Source: Drosophila miranda
Lineage: Eukaryota; Arthropoda; Insecta; Diptera; Drosophilidae
Assembly: GCF_003369915.1 (NCBI RefSeq)
Contig: NC_046675.1
Span: forward strand, 19,034,001-19,098,000
Direction: 5' to 3'
DNA: 64,000 nucleotides
Notes under the pieces: generated by a model
The model's input: only the letters and a program-made list of their open reading frames with translations
The model's database searches: none
Told to the model about the DNA's origin: nothing
Program-made: the position numbers and the translations under genes
In this document: positions 11,398-24,149 of the stretch, piece after piece
Layout of the letters: the number at the start of each line of letters is the position of its first letter
Position numbering within the stretch: position 1 is the stretch's first letter

Positions 11398-14090
11398 AAT
11401 TTGCGCCTTGAAGCAACTTCTAAACTAAAAATCTGATTAGTTTGAAAAATTTTTCGACTTTTGCCACCTCTTTTCGTCTAAATCGCCACTTTGCGTCGTT
11501 TGGAATAAAGTATTCTAAAGGCTTCTTATACATATATTGCAGAAATATTCTGGTGCAACGACGCATTTTTTGAGCGATTAGCAAACCAACTAAAAAAATT
11601 CTCCTAAGACCTTCCAACCACAATTTTACATATTTTCTATATTTTTGTTGTTTAAAGTTTAGAAATGACTTATGTACATGGTACAATATTGATTAAGTTT
11701 TGATATCAGGAAACGTAATCATTATAAGTTATATAATAAAAATTACTTGGTATAGATTATATTTAAATTTTTTACGTTTTTCTTCACTGATAATCATTAT
11801 TTTTGAGTAATCAATTTTGAGTATCAATTTGATATTGATGAACATAATTTGTATATTGATATACTTCTTTTATTTTATAATACATACACACAAATGTACA
11901 TATGTATACACAAATAAAAAAAAACAGCATATTCATTTTTTGCAGTGTGACAATGTGTCCTTGTTTTTTTCTCCCCTTGCTTTGTATTTTTCTTTTGTCC
12001 TGCGAACATCAAAGTCAGATCAGAGTCTTTGTTATCAGCGTTCTCTTTACAGTTGTGTTTTACACTGGCTGATTTGCTTTTTATGGCGTATTCTTGGCAA
12101 ATTTAGATTTCTTCACCAAAAATCGGTATAACTTTAATATAAAAGCAACATTTTAAATATGTTCCCTAAAATAGACTTTTGTTTTTTGTTTGTTTTTTGT
12201 TTTTTTTTGCTTAGTAAAATAATAAATCTATATCTTTCAAACAGGATATTAGACTGACAGCATGTCTCCCAACGCTACCCATCCAATCATTTATACTTCG
12301 TTCCTATGGGAGCTACATATATTCATGATGAAGTTTTTCAATCCTACCAAATCCACCTATGCCAGATATTAATAAAAAATGTGTATAAAAACTTAAACAG
12401 ATAAACTCTAATATATTATATAAAAACCTCCCAAATGGTTCCAATAAGTTATGACTTATAAGATCACATATATACTGACTTAGTACTGGGTATAAAGTAG
12501 AACCGCGGCCCTTGCCGCTGCTTACAATTTAAGTCAGTAAGATATTGTCTGAATCGAACCATTATACAACTATACTAACTGTTGCTGAAAGAGTAGGAGA
12601 GTAGTATAAGCTGACAGACAGATATCCACTCGCCTAGTCATACATTATTAACAAAATATGGGTATTTCAGTCAAAAGGTCCACCATTCCAAAAAACATTA
12701 AAAGTTAATAGAAACTGATTTCCATATAGTTCTGTCTCTAAATTATTTTCAAAATTTATTGTAAGGTAACTTATTTACCCACTTGAAATACATATATGTA
12801 ATACGATTAACTTTGATCTGAAAACCTATTAAAATAAGCAAAAGTTCACTTTTTCGGTACATTTTTTGTTAATTTTATAGTCATGTTTTTCTTTACTATT
12901 ATCATCAAAAAGAAAGATGATTCTTGATAAAAGTATTTTCTTAAACTCTTTATAAGATTAACTATTTTAAAAAAAATCTCCAAAAATATGGACCAATTTC
13001 AGCAAATGGTAAATTTTTAAAAATGTATTACCACGGAATTAGGTAACGTAACGACAGTAATGTACGTCAGATGCCTCTGCGGATTTCCCACAAAACAAAA
13101 ACAAATTTTAAAAACTGACGATCAATACTTCATATATTAGCACAAAAAAATATTAGCACAATGCACCAGGTTATATTTTGGCGTACATTTTATAACGCGT
13201 ACGTTCAATTGTTGTCATTTGTTTTATGAATACATATTTACATATATGGCTTTTCAATTACTGTTGAACTAGAATATAGAATAGTTCTTCGGAGCGTCAC
13301 AAGCTTTTGGGATATTTCCATGTAACCTCTCAAACAGTATAAAAAGTTCTGTTGCACACAGAAAATACTTTTCAGAAGAATCTGTTTTGTTTCTGATGAC
13401 AATCCAGCCAAATTTTCGAAATTGCAGTTTCATACGTACTAAATACATACATACACAGATGTACATATACATACATATATGGCTAACCCAAAAAGATCGC
13501 ATATCTAATCGATATTGCAATGTTCGTCGTTTCGCTCTTCTGTTTCTATGCAATCAAGTCGCTCAGTTTTGCGACTGTAACCTTAAAATACCCTTTTTGT
13601 TGATAGATGGGTTAGAGAAATATCCCCTGTTATCATCGGATGTATGCGCCCTACATAATATCCTTCTTTTAGGATATTCATAAGCCTAGCAAGCCAACAC
13701 AAGCCTGATGACCACTACCAACACCAACAAACATATGCATGTACATACATACATACGTACACATAGGTATATTTTTAATATGTATATAGTTTAGAATATC
13801 TAAAATTTACATATCTATAGAAGTAAATGGCCCATGTATGTATATATACAATATTTGTATGTGTAAGAATTGTATGTATGTATGTGTATGTACGCATAAT
13901 ATATTCGTAGCAACATTTACCAAAGCCCGCGTAAGCATTTTTCAGCCATTTCATCCCTTTTCTGGACACTTAGGGGTTAAGGATGCAAAAGGTCCATGGT
14001 GTGCGGTGCCGTGTCCACTCTATCCAGATCTGTGTGTGTGTGTAACACTTAGCGCGCCATAGCCCAGCCTCCGCAAACCGCATCTATCAG
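11398..14090. other. AT-rich intergenic DNA, nothing recognised
   Basis: No convincing gene. Short open frames lack known motifs, and the DNA is rich in TACATACA microsatellite (13440-13480, 13740-13900). A DINE terminus relic ('cgcggcccttgccgctgc') sits near 12500-12530. Confidence 0.5.
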
Positions 14091-14099
14091 AAATTTCAA

Positions 14100-14180
14100 A
14101 TGTCAGAAAACGGGCCAGGCGGCCGGTCCGTTACGGGCCGGACCGGACCGGACCGGACCGAAGTTGACCGGTACGACTAC
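14100..14180. repeat. GC-rich GGACC/CCGGA tandem run
   Basis: An abrupt GC-rich island in AT-rich DNA, with the pentamer GGACC repeated about four times (about 14138-14160), preceded by 'ggcggccggtccg' and followed by further short CCGG-containing words. No gene is attached to it that I can see. Confidence 0.6.
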
Positions 14181-14229
14181 GACCCGGACTGACAGGCCTA
14201 GCGACACGGCTGATGGTCGAACGACCCAA

Positions 14230-16535
14230 CCCAAGCACCAGGCCGTTTTCCCAAACCACACGCACTTTGAGCAATTATTAAACGAGTCTGTAGAACGTTA
14301 AATTCTGTCCACTTTCGAGTTAGAACCATCTGCGCGCTTCTAAATAGTACGAGTATGTGAGTCTATGCTTGTTATGAGAAATAGAAATCGCAGGAGTTTG
14401 TTTAACAACAACTGAAGGGGTTTATTTTTTATGGTCCTGTCCTGCCTTTTGCACATGGACGAACCGTAAGCTTATAGACCTTCCATGTTCACAAATACAT
14501 ACATACATATTCGTATGTAGCAGTTGTACATACATATGTATCCGTATAAAACAAGCTAAGGTGGTCTACGCATAAAATTGTAAATATATTTGCATATATG
14601 TACTTAAACACGCATACACGCATATGTATGTGTTTTATGCCACTGATTATAAAATGAGTGAAGTAAAAAAATATAGGAGGTACATAGTTAAAAGACCTCA
14701 AAACTCATTAGATATGTATGTTAGTTGTACACAAAAATTAAAAAATTAAACAAGCCGTTGAATAGTAAAGACTATTATAATTGGAAGAGGTTCTGAAACT
14801 TAATCCTCTTTAGTTGTATTTTCGAGATACATAATGTATTTAGCTGTGGCTGACAGTCACACATACGAATGTAAGACCATGTGTATCATTTAAGAGGCAG
14901 TGACATCCAGTTCCTTCAGCCAGCAGTACTATCTACTTTGTGTTCGCTTCTGAGGTTATATTTACTACCTATACTCCACCTGGCGTCCAGGGTACACCGG
15001 AATTCTCCTTCTCCACCTAAGAATGGTCAGCAGCATCTTAATCCAACGTTCTGAATCTATTTAAGTGTATTTCAATCTCCTGATTAGTTATGTCGGAATA
15101 TTAAGTATGTATGATCTCAGCTGAATTAGAAGTATTCAATATCCAAACTTGGTTAATACGTGTGAAAGTTTTTTTAGTGTTATATTTAAATGATTTCTTA
15201 CTTTTTGGTTGATGTAAATACTGGTCGGCTTATTTCATTTTTCATTGTCGCTAAGTAGCTTAACCGTTTTATGCTTACATGCCGTGGATGAAAACTTGTG
15301 TTTAACTATACCTCGGTAGGAAATACAACCATATGTATGTACATTAGGGTTGCGCTTATTTATAAAAGTTTAATTTTCAAAGGTCTTAGGGCCTAAAAAT
15401 ATTAAGTTTCAGTCTGATTCGACAACGTTTAGAGGTGGCGACTTGAGATCAAAGTTCAAAAATACGATATTTGGCCAATGGTTCCTATGGTTCTACTACA
15501 TTTTTCGGTCGCTTTTATATTGCCAACGATTTTTTAACGACCCTTCAGAATGGCATAGGGGCAGGATTATATTTTAAAGTTCTAAATCACAAAAAAAAAT
15601 GCAATCCGATCAGAGCAATATATAGTATAGCTGACACCTCTAAACGTTGTCTAATCGGGCTTAAACTATATATGTTATTGTTTTATAACAAAAGGAAAAT
15701 TTGTAGACCCTGAGACTTTTGATTCCTAATGTACATACATACATATGTACATACATTCATATGTGCACAACATCGATTCATTTGTAATGATAAAATAAAC
15801 GCTCATATATGTAGCTCCTCAGCATTCAAAATCCAAATACATGTACATACATACATAAACATATACATACCGAAACCCGTTTCTATCTTAGTTAAAGTTT
15901 TTTACACTTTCGAAATAAGAATGAAAACACAACCGGTATTTTACTTACGTACCCTTGAATCCCACCATCCAATAAATGGAAAGTTATAGAAATCCCTCGC
16001 ATAAGCAGAATAGTGAATGTTTGGTGAATTTATCTGTAGAAACAAAGTGAATGGCAGACCTCCAGCTTGTCGTTTCTTTGTTCCCATTGATATGCACATT
16101 AAGGCTATGCCAATTTGTACCTTATGAATGAATACAGCTCGTGAAATGTAAACTTCCAAAATGATTAAGGGAGATACACATATCCAGACACATTGGTAGC
16201 ACACGCAAATACACCGGCGGTTTTCTTGGAATAGCCGCTTTGGTGTCGACGACCTAAAAGACAACTGCATCCATGGCATCCCTCCAGAAAGTTGCCTCTT
16301 AGTTGGATGCCAGCATTGATCTGCACGATAAGTTTATTTCGTTTGTGAGAATAAAAGAAGAAAGAAACCTACACATTCGTGATTAAGTGCCACATTTTCA
16401 TTGTCTCATTAATTTTCCATGTACTTACGAGTATGTACATATGTACATACATACATATGTACACTAAGTTATTTGAGTTTTATGTAATTTTCTATAAATA
16501 TTCTTCATATCCGTCAAAGCATTAATTCAGTCTAA
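14230..16535. other. AT-rich intergenic DNA, nothing recognised
   Basis: Only short, motif-free open frames on both strands. Several CATATGTACATACATA microsatellites are present (14500-14545, 15730-15770, 16430-16465). Confidence 0.5.
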
Positions 16536-16539
16536 CAAT

Positions 16540-17032
16540 TCGATGGGAGTCTTCGTACCTTCAAAATTGTAAATGCCATTGGTTTGGTTTCTCCAGCTCT
16601 TATAGTCTCTGAGATATAGGCGCTCCCTTTTAGCGACCATGAAACATGTTAGAGAGAGACAGAGCGAGAAAGAATGAAATTGATTTCTTCATTCTAGCTA
16701 TAATAATGATACGATCTGGTTCAGATTCTGCCGTCTGGAAGATATAATCATTCACTACGATTTATGCATTTCGGATGCCACAGATATTCGTTCTTTGTGG
16801 AGGCGGAAAAGGGCGGGGCGAAGTTTTGATACTGTGACATATCACAGAAGTCTGGATACTGTCGTTGCTCTAGCTCTTATAGTCTTTGAGCATTAGGAGC
16901 TCATAGGGACGGACGGACGGACATGGCTATATCTACTCGGCTATTAATGCTGATATAAAGTATATATGTATACTTTATAGGAACGGAAACGCTGCCTTCT
17001 GTGTGTTACACACATTGAGTATCGGGCATAAT
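16540..17032 (+). repeat. DINE-1/INE-1-like repeat copy (shortened)
   Basis: Contains the 'ccagctcttatagtctctgaga' block, 'gagagagacagagcgagaaag', 'ggcggggcgaagttttga', a short GGAC run and a degraded end 'gagtatcgggcata'. It lacks most of the 5' block seen at 10256. Confidence 0.7.
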
Positions 17033-17765
17033 CATGTCCTGACGTTAAGAGTCTCGGTACACTTGCCGAATGATGTAATTGTTACAATATTTACCTGCTT
17101 TCCGTTCATTTATATACCTAGTGATAAATATTCTAGCTGTTACCTGAACGAGTGAATGAGGAAGATTTACATATATCTCGAAGACGAGGAAGAAATATGG
17201 AGCGGCAGCTTGGAACGGGAGCTTGGAGCGGTAACATTTGTTTTCTTTCTTTTGGTTGAAATAATAAGTCGCTTTAATCCACATTTTTGCAATATGGTAA
17301 ATGATATCGTTCTCTAACGTTTTAAATTTCGATTATCTCGTATAATCAAAAGTCGCTATGGAAAGTTTCGGTAGAAGTGTGGAAAAACTGGTAGACACAC
17401 AATACAGTGGATTTAAAAGAGCCTATAAACCCCTATAGAAATTAATTTTTCATTTGCGATAGGTATTTTTGTTATAAAACAGATAAACAAAGCTAAGATC
17501 TAAGGACTCCTTTTAAAACTACCATTGAAAATAACCTTCAACATTTTGCGTGTTCCCAAAGCATCCCGTCTGCTGAAACCCTTAAATGGACCGCGTTAAT
17601 TAGACCGCGGAAAGAATTCATCTCGATTCATCGTTGTGTTTTTAATGTTTTTAAGTTGAATGACCAGACTTTTATACAACTAAATATATTTTTATATTAA
17701 GAATGAAAAAAGTATTACCAGTTAAAAGTGGCCCCCTCCAAATTCTTCAACCTTGATAACACGAT

Positions 17766-18044
17766 TTTTATACCCGATACTCAAAATGAGTATTGGGGTA
17801 TATTCGATTTGTGGTGAAAATGGAATGTGTGTAACGTCCAGAAGGAATCGTTTCCGACCCCATAAAGTATATAAACTTTGCCCCGCCCCTTTCCGCTCCG
17901 CTCCTCTCCCTCCTCCCTCCTCTCTCCCTCTCGTGTCGTTTAATATTAGCGGCGTCTGCCGGAGGAGAGCCATACTGACTAAGTATCGGGTATAAATGTA
18001 GAGTTGCGGTCTCCGCAGCAAATCACAACGTTCCCCCTCGTTTT
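17766..18044 (-). repeat. DINE-1/INE-1-like repeat copy, internally deleted
   Basis: Reverse-oriented. It starts 'tttatacccgatactcaaaatg', jumps from the 'gaccccataaagtatata' block directly to 'ccccgcccctttccgctcc', and ends at 'acgttccccctcgtttta'. The central microsatellite block is missing. Confidence 0.75.
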
Positions 18045-18049
18045 ATTTG

Positions 18050-20144
18050 TTTTTTAAATCATCATAATTTTTCCTGACTGTTGACTGTTGGATAAGTTGC
18101 TCCAAAAGTAATAGCAAATAACAAATTGTATTCTTATTCTTATTATTATTTTATAAATAAAATAAAACTCTAAAAAAAAATAAAATAAAATAAAAAGTTA
18201 TAAGTTGAATTATATAAACAGTGTACTTTGAAGACCAAGCGTAGAAAGGATGGTACAGTCGTGCTTTTGATACTACGTAAATATATCATTCAGCTGTCAT
18301 AAGAACAGTTGGCCTAAAATCAAGTATTTGTGAGATTTTTTAAAGAGATTTTAGAAAAAATTAGCAGCTTAAAATCTGAATTGAGTGAATCGATCTGCTG
18401 CGGTATCAATGTCATCGGCGTCCGAAGCTAGCCTTCGATAATTCTCATACCAAGCTAAAAGTTGAAAAAAATTTACCTATAGATTAGAAAACATTTCTTG
18501 ATACTTTCTATTACCCATACAATTCGCCGTGATGATATGGTTTTAATACAATACATACGTGCTTAAACGTTTCTACCGCGTTCTGTTTCGATCATGCTGT
18601 TTGGATGCGACACAATATTGACAGCGGCTGACCTGTCCATATGCCCAGAGGTTCAGACTTTTGTAATTTAATTCTCGCCCAGAACCAGAAAGACACGAAG
18701 ATATCCAAAACACTGCAAAGAACACATGCAATGTGCCCACATGCATACAGATCACGGTTGGCATGCCGGATGGTCGACATGGATGCCTGGAAGCAGTGTC
18801 AGTCTCCTAATCATCGTAATAATTCGCCTCAACTTCAGTCGTTGGGAGCGACAACGAGAAGCCAAGCGGAAATTACCAACACGCGATATTTAATTTTTGC
18901 AAAAGGCGAACCAATAATTCGTCTTCATGCCGTTGCTTTGGCAGTTGATATTGGTATTTTTGTACCCTTAAAGAGTGTACTATGATTTTTAGCAGATGTT
19001 TGCAACGCCGTCCGCATAGCTACGTCCCTCCGCTATCAATGTACATATATTTAATTATAAAATATTAGAAATAAGCAGTACAGGAAGGCTAGCGGCGGGA
19101 GTGAAAGCTTTTAATAATCTCGAAGAGCTTCGATTCTTTGATGTTCCAAATATATCTTGGCTTATTACTTGTTGGTGGAGTATCTTCAGCGATACAAATA
19201 TTTTTCTGCAAACCACAAGCTATAGTCCGTAGGGCTTGTCGTTTAAAAAAACAAACAAAAACTTGGAGATTTGATTGAATTAACAAATTATAAAAAAGAC
19301 ATATGTAACAAGTTTTTCTCAATTAGGAGTAGTTTTTGAATGATTGTTCCAGTCCCAGCTATCAGATATTCGTATGCATCTGAACTCGAGATACCCTGAG
19401 AAATAAAAAGAAAACTTTATCCTTCAAAATTACACATTTATTGGAGAAAAAATTCTTTATCGATATGTCATCGGCCTTCAACAATTCCGTTAAGATTTAC
19501 AGACACTCATCACGTTTGAATATGATTCCAGCAGATTGGTTAGTTTTTATGATAAGTTTGAGTGGATTTATGAAAAACACTTGACAAATGTCTGCTTGGT
19601 TCAATCATAATTTTTTTATTCATTATAATAATTTTGTATTCATTTTTGAGGGCCCCGAAGCTATGACTTTTATTCCTATTTTTATTTATTTTGTTTATAT
19701 GTATGTTTATGTTAGATATATTTATTAAAATTAATTGAGAATACAGCACTTGCAAAACAAATATTGCTTAATTTAATTGTTTACCGAATACTCAAAATTA
19801 TTAGGCTATTTAACACAATTAATTACATTTTATTTATTATGTAATATAGATTAATTTAATTTGTTACTCGTACTAAAAGTTTTCACACAGTCGATATTTC
19901 TACATAATACTATCGGGTATGAAGCTTTATTAAAACCAGTTTCTCTTATATTAATAGTTTTATTTCTCAATAAGCATAAATAATGATAGGGCCTAAATAA
20001 ACTCGTAAAAAAAATACATATTTTTATGTATGGCTAGGAAGAAATACATATTTGTGTTAATATAACATATAGCTATTGATAATTAACTAAAAAAAATATT
20101 ATACTATGTACAAACAAATATTTGTATTAGAGATTGCAAATTTA
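18050..20144. other. AT-rich DNA downstream of danr
   Basis: No gene recognised; the open frames at 18573-18985 and 19089-19322 have no motifs I know. The right-hand part should hold the danr 3' UTR (minus strand); an AATAAA on the minus strand lies near 19926-19931, and another overlaps the danr stop codon. Confidence 0.45.
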
Positions 20145-21398
20145 TTACTGCTCTCCGTCGCTTAAGCAGGCTATGCTTGTCGCGGTGCTTTTATCGGGAG
20201 TTTGAGATCTACTGTTGTTACGGCTGGAGACTGAGGCACACGAGCGCACAGAAAGATCTTCTGGCTCACTGTCAAAGTAACTTTCATTCGAGGCGTCACT
20301 ATGTGCCAATGGGCTAAGCCGTTTTACAAGATTATTATTAAAAGGATATGTTTCGTCAGCTTCAGTGGTTGGAAGCTGTGTCGTTGTAGACTTCGGGATA
20401 GTTCCTCCTGCAGGCTGCATTGAAGCGGCGGCCGCAGCGAATGCCAAAAAATTAAGGCTGGCATTAAATAGTTTGCACCAATCCAGCAAAGCAGCCCCCT
20501 GACAATCATTATCCGTCGTAGGAGTTGATGCCGCAGAAGCTAAATCCGTATAAGTGGAAAATGGTGGTGGTATCGCGGAAACCGTCGTTTCAGGATAAAT
20601 TGACTTCACTGGCTCCATTATTAGAGGGTATTTCATCGTGGTCAAGTTTGAATAGGATGGGTCAACCGCGTTGTTGTTCTTATCATTATGTAATTGTGTT
20701 GCATGATTGAAATGCGCACGTTTTGCTGGATCTTTTGCCCAATTTTTAACGGTGAGTAGGGGGCAGCCAATTTTTGTTGAATTTTCTTCTCTTGCTGTAT
20801 CGGTAATGTCTGTGCTTTGGGAGCTTTTAATATCTGTATCTACTGATTCGCCCATCTGGTACGATAGTTTTGAATTTAGCTGCGCTAAAAGGGTTAGCTG
20901 ATTTATCATGTTGTTTGTTGAATAATCCACACCTGATACGGCATTCGCTGCATTCAGCGAGTGTGTGTCTCCCAATTCTCGAATGGCGCTTGGATGGAGT
21001 CCATTTTTTTTCACAAATTCCACCAAACTTAATTTTTCTAATAATGATTCCTTTTGGGTTGGAAATTCAGTTGCCGAAAACAAAAAGTTACTTAAACCAA
21101 GATCGTCGTAATTGGGGAGCGTGGCGAGTTTTGGGGGTAGCAACTGTAAATCGAATTTGGCACGTTTCTCGGGAGGTGTGTCAATTCCCAAATGATCTGG
21201 ACCCAATTGGCGGCACATAAATCTTAATTTTTGTTCGTTCTTACACCAACCACGCAAGGTTGATTCAGGAACTCCCAGATCTCTGGATACACTTGCTTTT
21301 GTTTCACCATTATGAATGCGTTGAATGGCTCTAACCTTGTCATTTGGTGTGAGATTACGCAACGGTCGCTTTCCACGCGTACTCATTCTGATATTCAT
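20145..21398 (-). CDS. danr: Distal antenna-related (Danr), pipsqueak-type HTH nuclear factor
   Basis: An intronless CDS of 417 residues from the ATG of 'MNIRMSTRGKRPL'. The open frame extends further upstream to a TTG, and another ATG lies at 21422, but MNIR is the start I recall for the Dan/Danr proteins, and 417 is close to the remembered 419 residues of D. melanogaster Danr. A pipsqueak-type helix-turn-helix occupies about residues 12-60 (LTPNDKVRAIQRIHNGETKA, then GVPESTLRGWC). The rest is low-complexity, with an Ala-rich run. Near the end, residues 378-383 read EPEDLS, which resembles the CtBP-binding consensus PxDLS; Dan and Danr are reported to work with CtBP in fly eye development. 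The protein is a DNA-binding nuclear regulator of antennal and eye fate. The paralogue dan is not in this window, so dan cannot be fully excluded, although dan is much longer. Confidence 0.88.
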   Translation of the reverse strand: MNIRMSTRGKRPLRNLTPNDKVRAIQRIHNGETKASVSRDLGVPESTLRGWCKNEQKLRFMCRQLGPDHLGIDTPPEKRAKFDLQLLPPKLATLPNYDDLGLSNFLFSATEFPTQKESLLEKLSLVEFVKKNGLHPSAIRELGDTHSLNAANAVSGVDYSTNNMINQLTLLAQLNSKLSYQMGESVDTDIKSSQSTDITDTAREENSTKIGCPLLTVKNWAKDPAKRAHFNHATQLHNDKNNNAVDPSYSNLTTMKYPLIMEPVKSIYPETTVSAIPPPFSTYTDLASAASTPTTDNDCQGAALLDWCKLFNASLNFLAFAAAAASMQPAGGTIPKSTTTQLPTTEADETYPFNNNLVKRLSPLAHSDASNESYFDSEPEDLSVRSCASVSSRNNSRSQTPDKSTATSIACLSDGEQ

Positions 21399-22500
21399 GT
21401 GTTGGTAGGCTGAGATATCCATTTCAAAACAACAAACTTCCAACAACAAAACTTAGGGACTTCAAGTGTGATATCGTATCGAGTCAACACGACTTAGACG
21501 CGGGTGTCTATTTTTGATCCGAGCTCTGCTGTCGCCGTTGTTTACTCCTCAAACTAACAGAAGGATATGATTTTAATACGGCAAACCCTGCCGCATCGGA
21601 GCTTCTCATAGCATGTCCGAAGCCGCTCAGTCCGAAGCCAAGATAACTGCGGCGAAGAGAACTTTAAACATAAGCGTAAACATAGCGAGAAGGCAAACAA
21701 ACACACAAATACATCTACAACCAATAGAGAATCAGGCTTCTCTCTCTGAGATGCTGTAAGAGGACCTAGGGAGAATAATACAAACAACACTGCCACACCA
21801 CTTCAACAACTTGTTACTCATAAAAACCCGCTTTGCGCAAACTCTAGGCAAGAGCGAACAACAATAGAAAGGACACGAAGCTCTCATTGACAGACGAGTC
21901 GTTTCTCTTCGCAGTCTCTCCTAACGAACGGAGAACCCGAGCTTACATTTTTTTGTTCTCTATTTCAACCAACTATCTTTATACGCAGGTGGATGCAAAT
22001 TCGAAAATTATATTTTGTAGGCATATTCACTTGTTCATACTACTATGAGCATAAAATACTTAATTATCCAAGTACACATATACAAACACACGAAAATTTC
22101 TAGCTACATATGTACATACATATGTACAAAACATTGTCAATATATATATTTAAACAAATTATATTTAGTTTTTAAAACTTGAATTAGGTATCAATCCTTA
22201 TTGATTCTCGCCGTCCGTTTACAAAAAAATCGCACATCATTTTGAGAATTGACTAATTGTACATGGGAGTATATACTTACTATATATTACTACTACTACA
22301 TATAAAATAGTATGTTTGATTGAGAAGTAGGCCGATCTTGGAAATGCAACCAAAGCAAAAACAAATGCTTATTAGAGAGCCCCCGCCAACGGAACGGCGA
22401 ACATATAAACATAGCAACTTCGGAGCGTATTCATTGACATAGACGATGAAATTTTAAAATTTAAACTAAATTCGTGTAAATATATGTAACAGCAAGAAGA
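21399..22500. promoter_or_regulatory. danr upstream region (5' UTR/promoter not delimited)
   Basis: No coding region is seen. Directly upstream of danr (to the right) are GAGA/CTCT-rich words ('cttctctctctgaga' near 21735-21750; 'cgtttctcttcgcagtctctc' near 21900), which would suit a GAGA-factor type promoter region, but no start site can be fixed from sequence alone. Microsatellite CATATGTACATACATA lies near 22105. Confidence 0.3.
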
Positions 22501-23239
22501 AGGTATTTCTGACCTCTTAAAGGTTATACATATCTTGATCAGTGTCAATAGCCGAGTATATATAGCCATGTCCGTCCGCTTGACTCAGATCCAAGAGTTA
22601 GAGCAATCGTAAAGCAACTATAATGTGCAGACTCCTGTGACTCCACTGAATTTATTTAAAAATTTGGGATAACGACTTATCTTTGCGCGGAATTATGTCT
22701 CTAAACATTTAAACGCTCCAATCCGGCCTCTCAATTTGCAAAATCTTGTGATATCCACATTATTCGCTTTTTATTATACCCAGAATAAATTTCCGACTTG
22801 TTTAAGTTTTTACTGTCGGTTAAAAGACTCAGATATAGATTTTGCATAATGAAATTAGGGAAAAGAAATCTGACTAGTAAATTAATGTATTTTAAGTATT
22901 TTTCGCAGGTTAGTCATGCGATCTTTGTCTTGAAGCAATCTTTCAAATTTTTATTAGCTAATGAATGCAAATATTAAGAAATCGATCCCGATTACGATCA
23001 TATACTGTTTAATGCACGCTCAAATAATTTCGATAATCTTCACGATAAAGTTTTTATTTATAAAATATATTTTATATTTCGTTTGCTGTAGCTGTTCGCA
23101 AAGGGACAAATTGATTTATTGATTTATCGATTTATCTCTACCTTTCTTCTCACACAAACACCAGAGAGAACAAACACCAAACACCGCCAGAGGACGTACA
23201 CTGCATGAGGAAGAGTGGGTGAGAGAGAAAGAGAATCTT

Positions 23240-24140
23240 CCAAATTGTGGATGCCACAGGTTTTTGTCCAAAGTTTTGAAATACACTTCTAACATTGTGC
23301 TATCATATGACTCTGGATACCAAATTTGGTTGGTTTAGTTCTTAGGGCTCGCGCACACTATAGCTGAAAGCGGAGCTGAAATCGGCGCTGAAATCGGAGC
23401 TGAAAGCTCAGCTGATCTGAGAGCTTTTTTCAGGCAGAATCAGCTTGCAGGTGCGTACATTGTCGGCTGATCTGATTGCTGAAAGCTAAAAGCCACTGCG
23501 AATTAATATTACATTTTGCAATTATTATTTATTTTGTATAATAATAAACATTGTGATGTCTTTCCAGCGTTTACTGTACTTGGGGACATAGTATATTATA
23601 TTTATTATTGACATATTTGAAAATGGTAATAATTAAACTTTTTTGCCCAATTTATCGCCTTCCAGAAATTATAGAAATAAAACTATTATTCAAATATTTT
23701 TAATAATCCCGCTTATTCCTCAGCGCTGGGTTAACCATAATTTCGCTTAACAATGTTTCGCGGCCCATTTACGATCACTTATGAAACAATAAACTTGAAC
23801 AAAATCAGCAATCAGCTTGCTGAAAAAACAAACATGCTTGATCGATCAAATTAAGCTGAGCTGATTTCAGCGAGCTTTTTCAGCTTTCAGCTCAGCTCAG
23901 TCTGCAATGTGCGCACTTGCACCGGTGCAGTGTGTTTGTTTTTTCAGAGCTTATAAATCAGCTATCAGCTCCGCTTTCAGCTCCGATTTCAGCTACAGTG
24001 TGCGCGAGCCCTTATGGTTTCTGAGAACTAGGAGTCAGACGGACGGTCAGATGGACAGAAAGATATAGCTAAATCGACTCGGCTAATGTTGCTGATCAAG
24101 AATATACTGTATAAACTGTATGGGGTACGGAATCGCATCC
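23240..24140 (+). repeat. DINE-1/INE-1-like copy interrupted by a MITE
   Basis: The left part has 'caaattgtggatgccacagg' and 'gataccaaatttggttgg'. The right part resumes at 'ttatggtttctgaga', with the GGAC-type run and 'gctgatcaagaatatac'. The two halves join into the usual family sequence once 23345-24011 and one copy of TTA are ignored, which shows a nested insertion. A further degraded DINE fragment lies at about 22530-22700. Confidence 0.7.
23345..24011. mobile_element. PIF/Harbinger-like MITE with TTA target duplication
   Basis: A 667-bp element with terminal inverted repeats beginning GGGCTCGCGCACACT at both ends and flanked by TTA (23342-23344 and 24012-24014). The termini carry subterminal arrays of AGCTGAAA/CTGAAATC on the left and the inverse on the right, so the inverted match extends well beyond the first 15 bases. 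There is no coding capacity. A 3-bp TTA/TAA duplication with GGGCTC-type ends is typical of the PIF/Harbinger superfamily; the class call rests on that. Confidence 0.8.
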
Positions 24141-24149
24141 CTCTAGTAC

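Noticed and set aside
18641-18985. Plus-strand 114-codon open frame
   Set aside because: No recognised domain, two minus-strand open frames overlap it, and there are no flanking splice or promoter cues; kept as unknown intergenic DNA.
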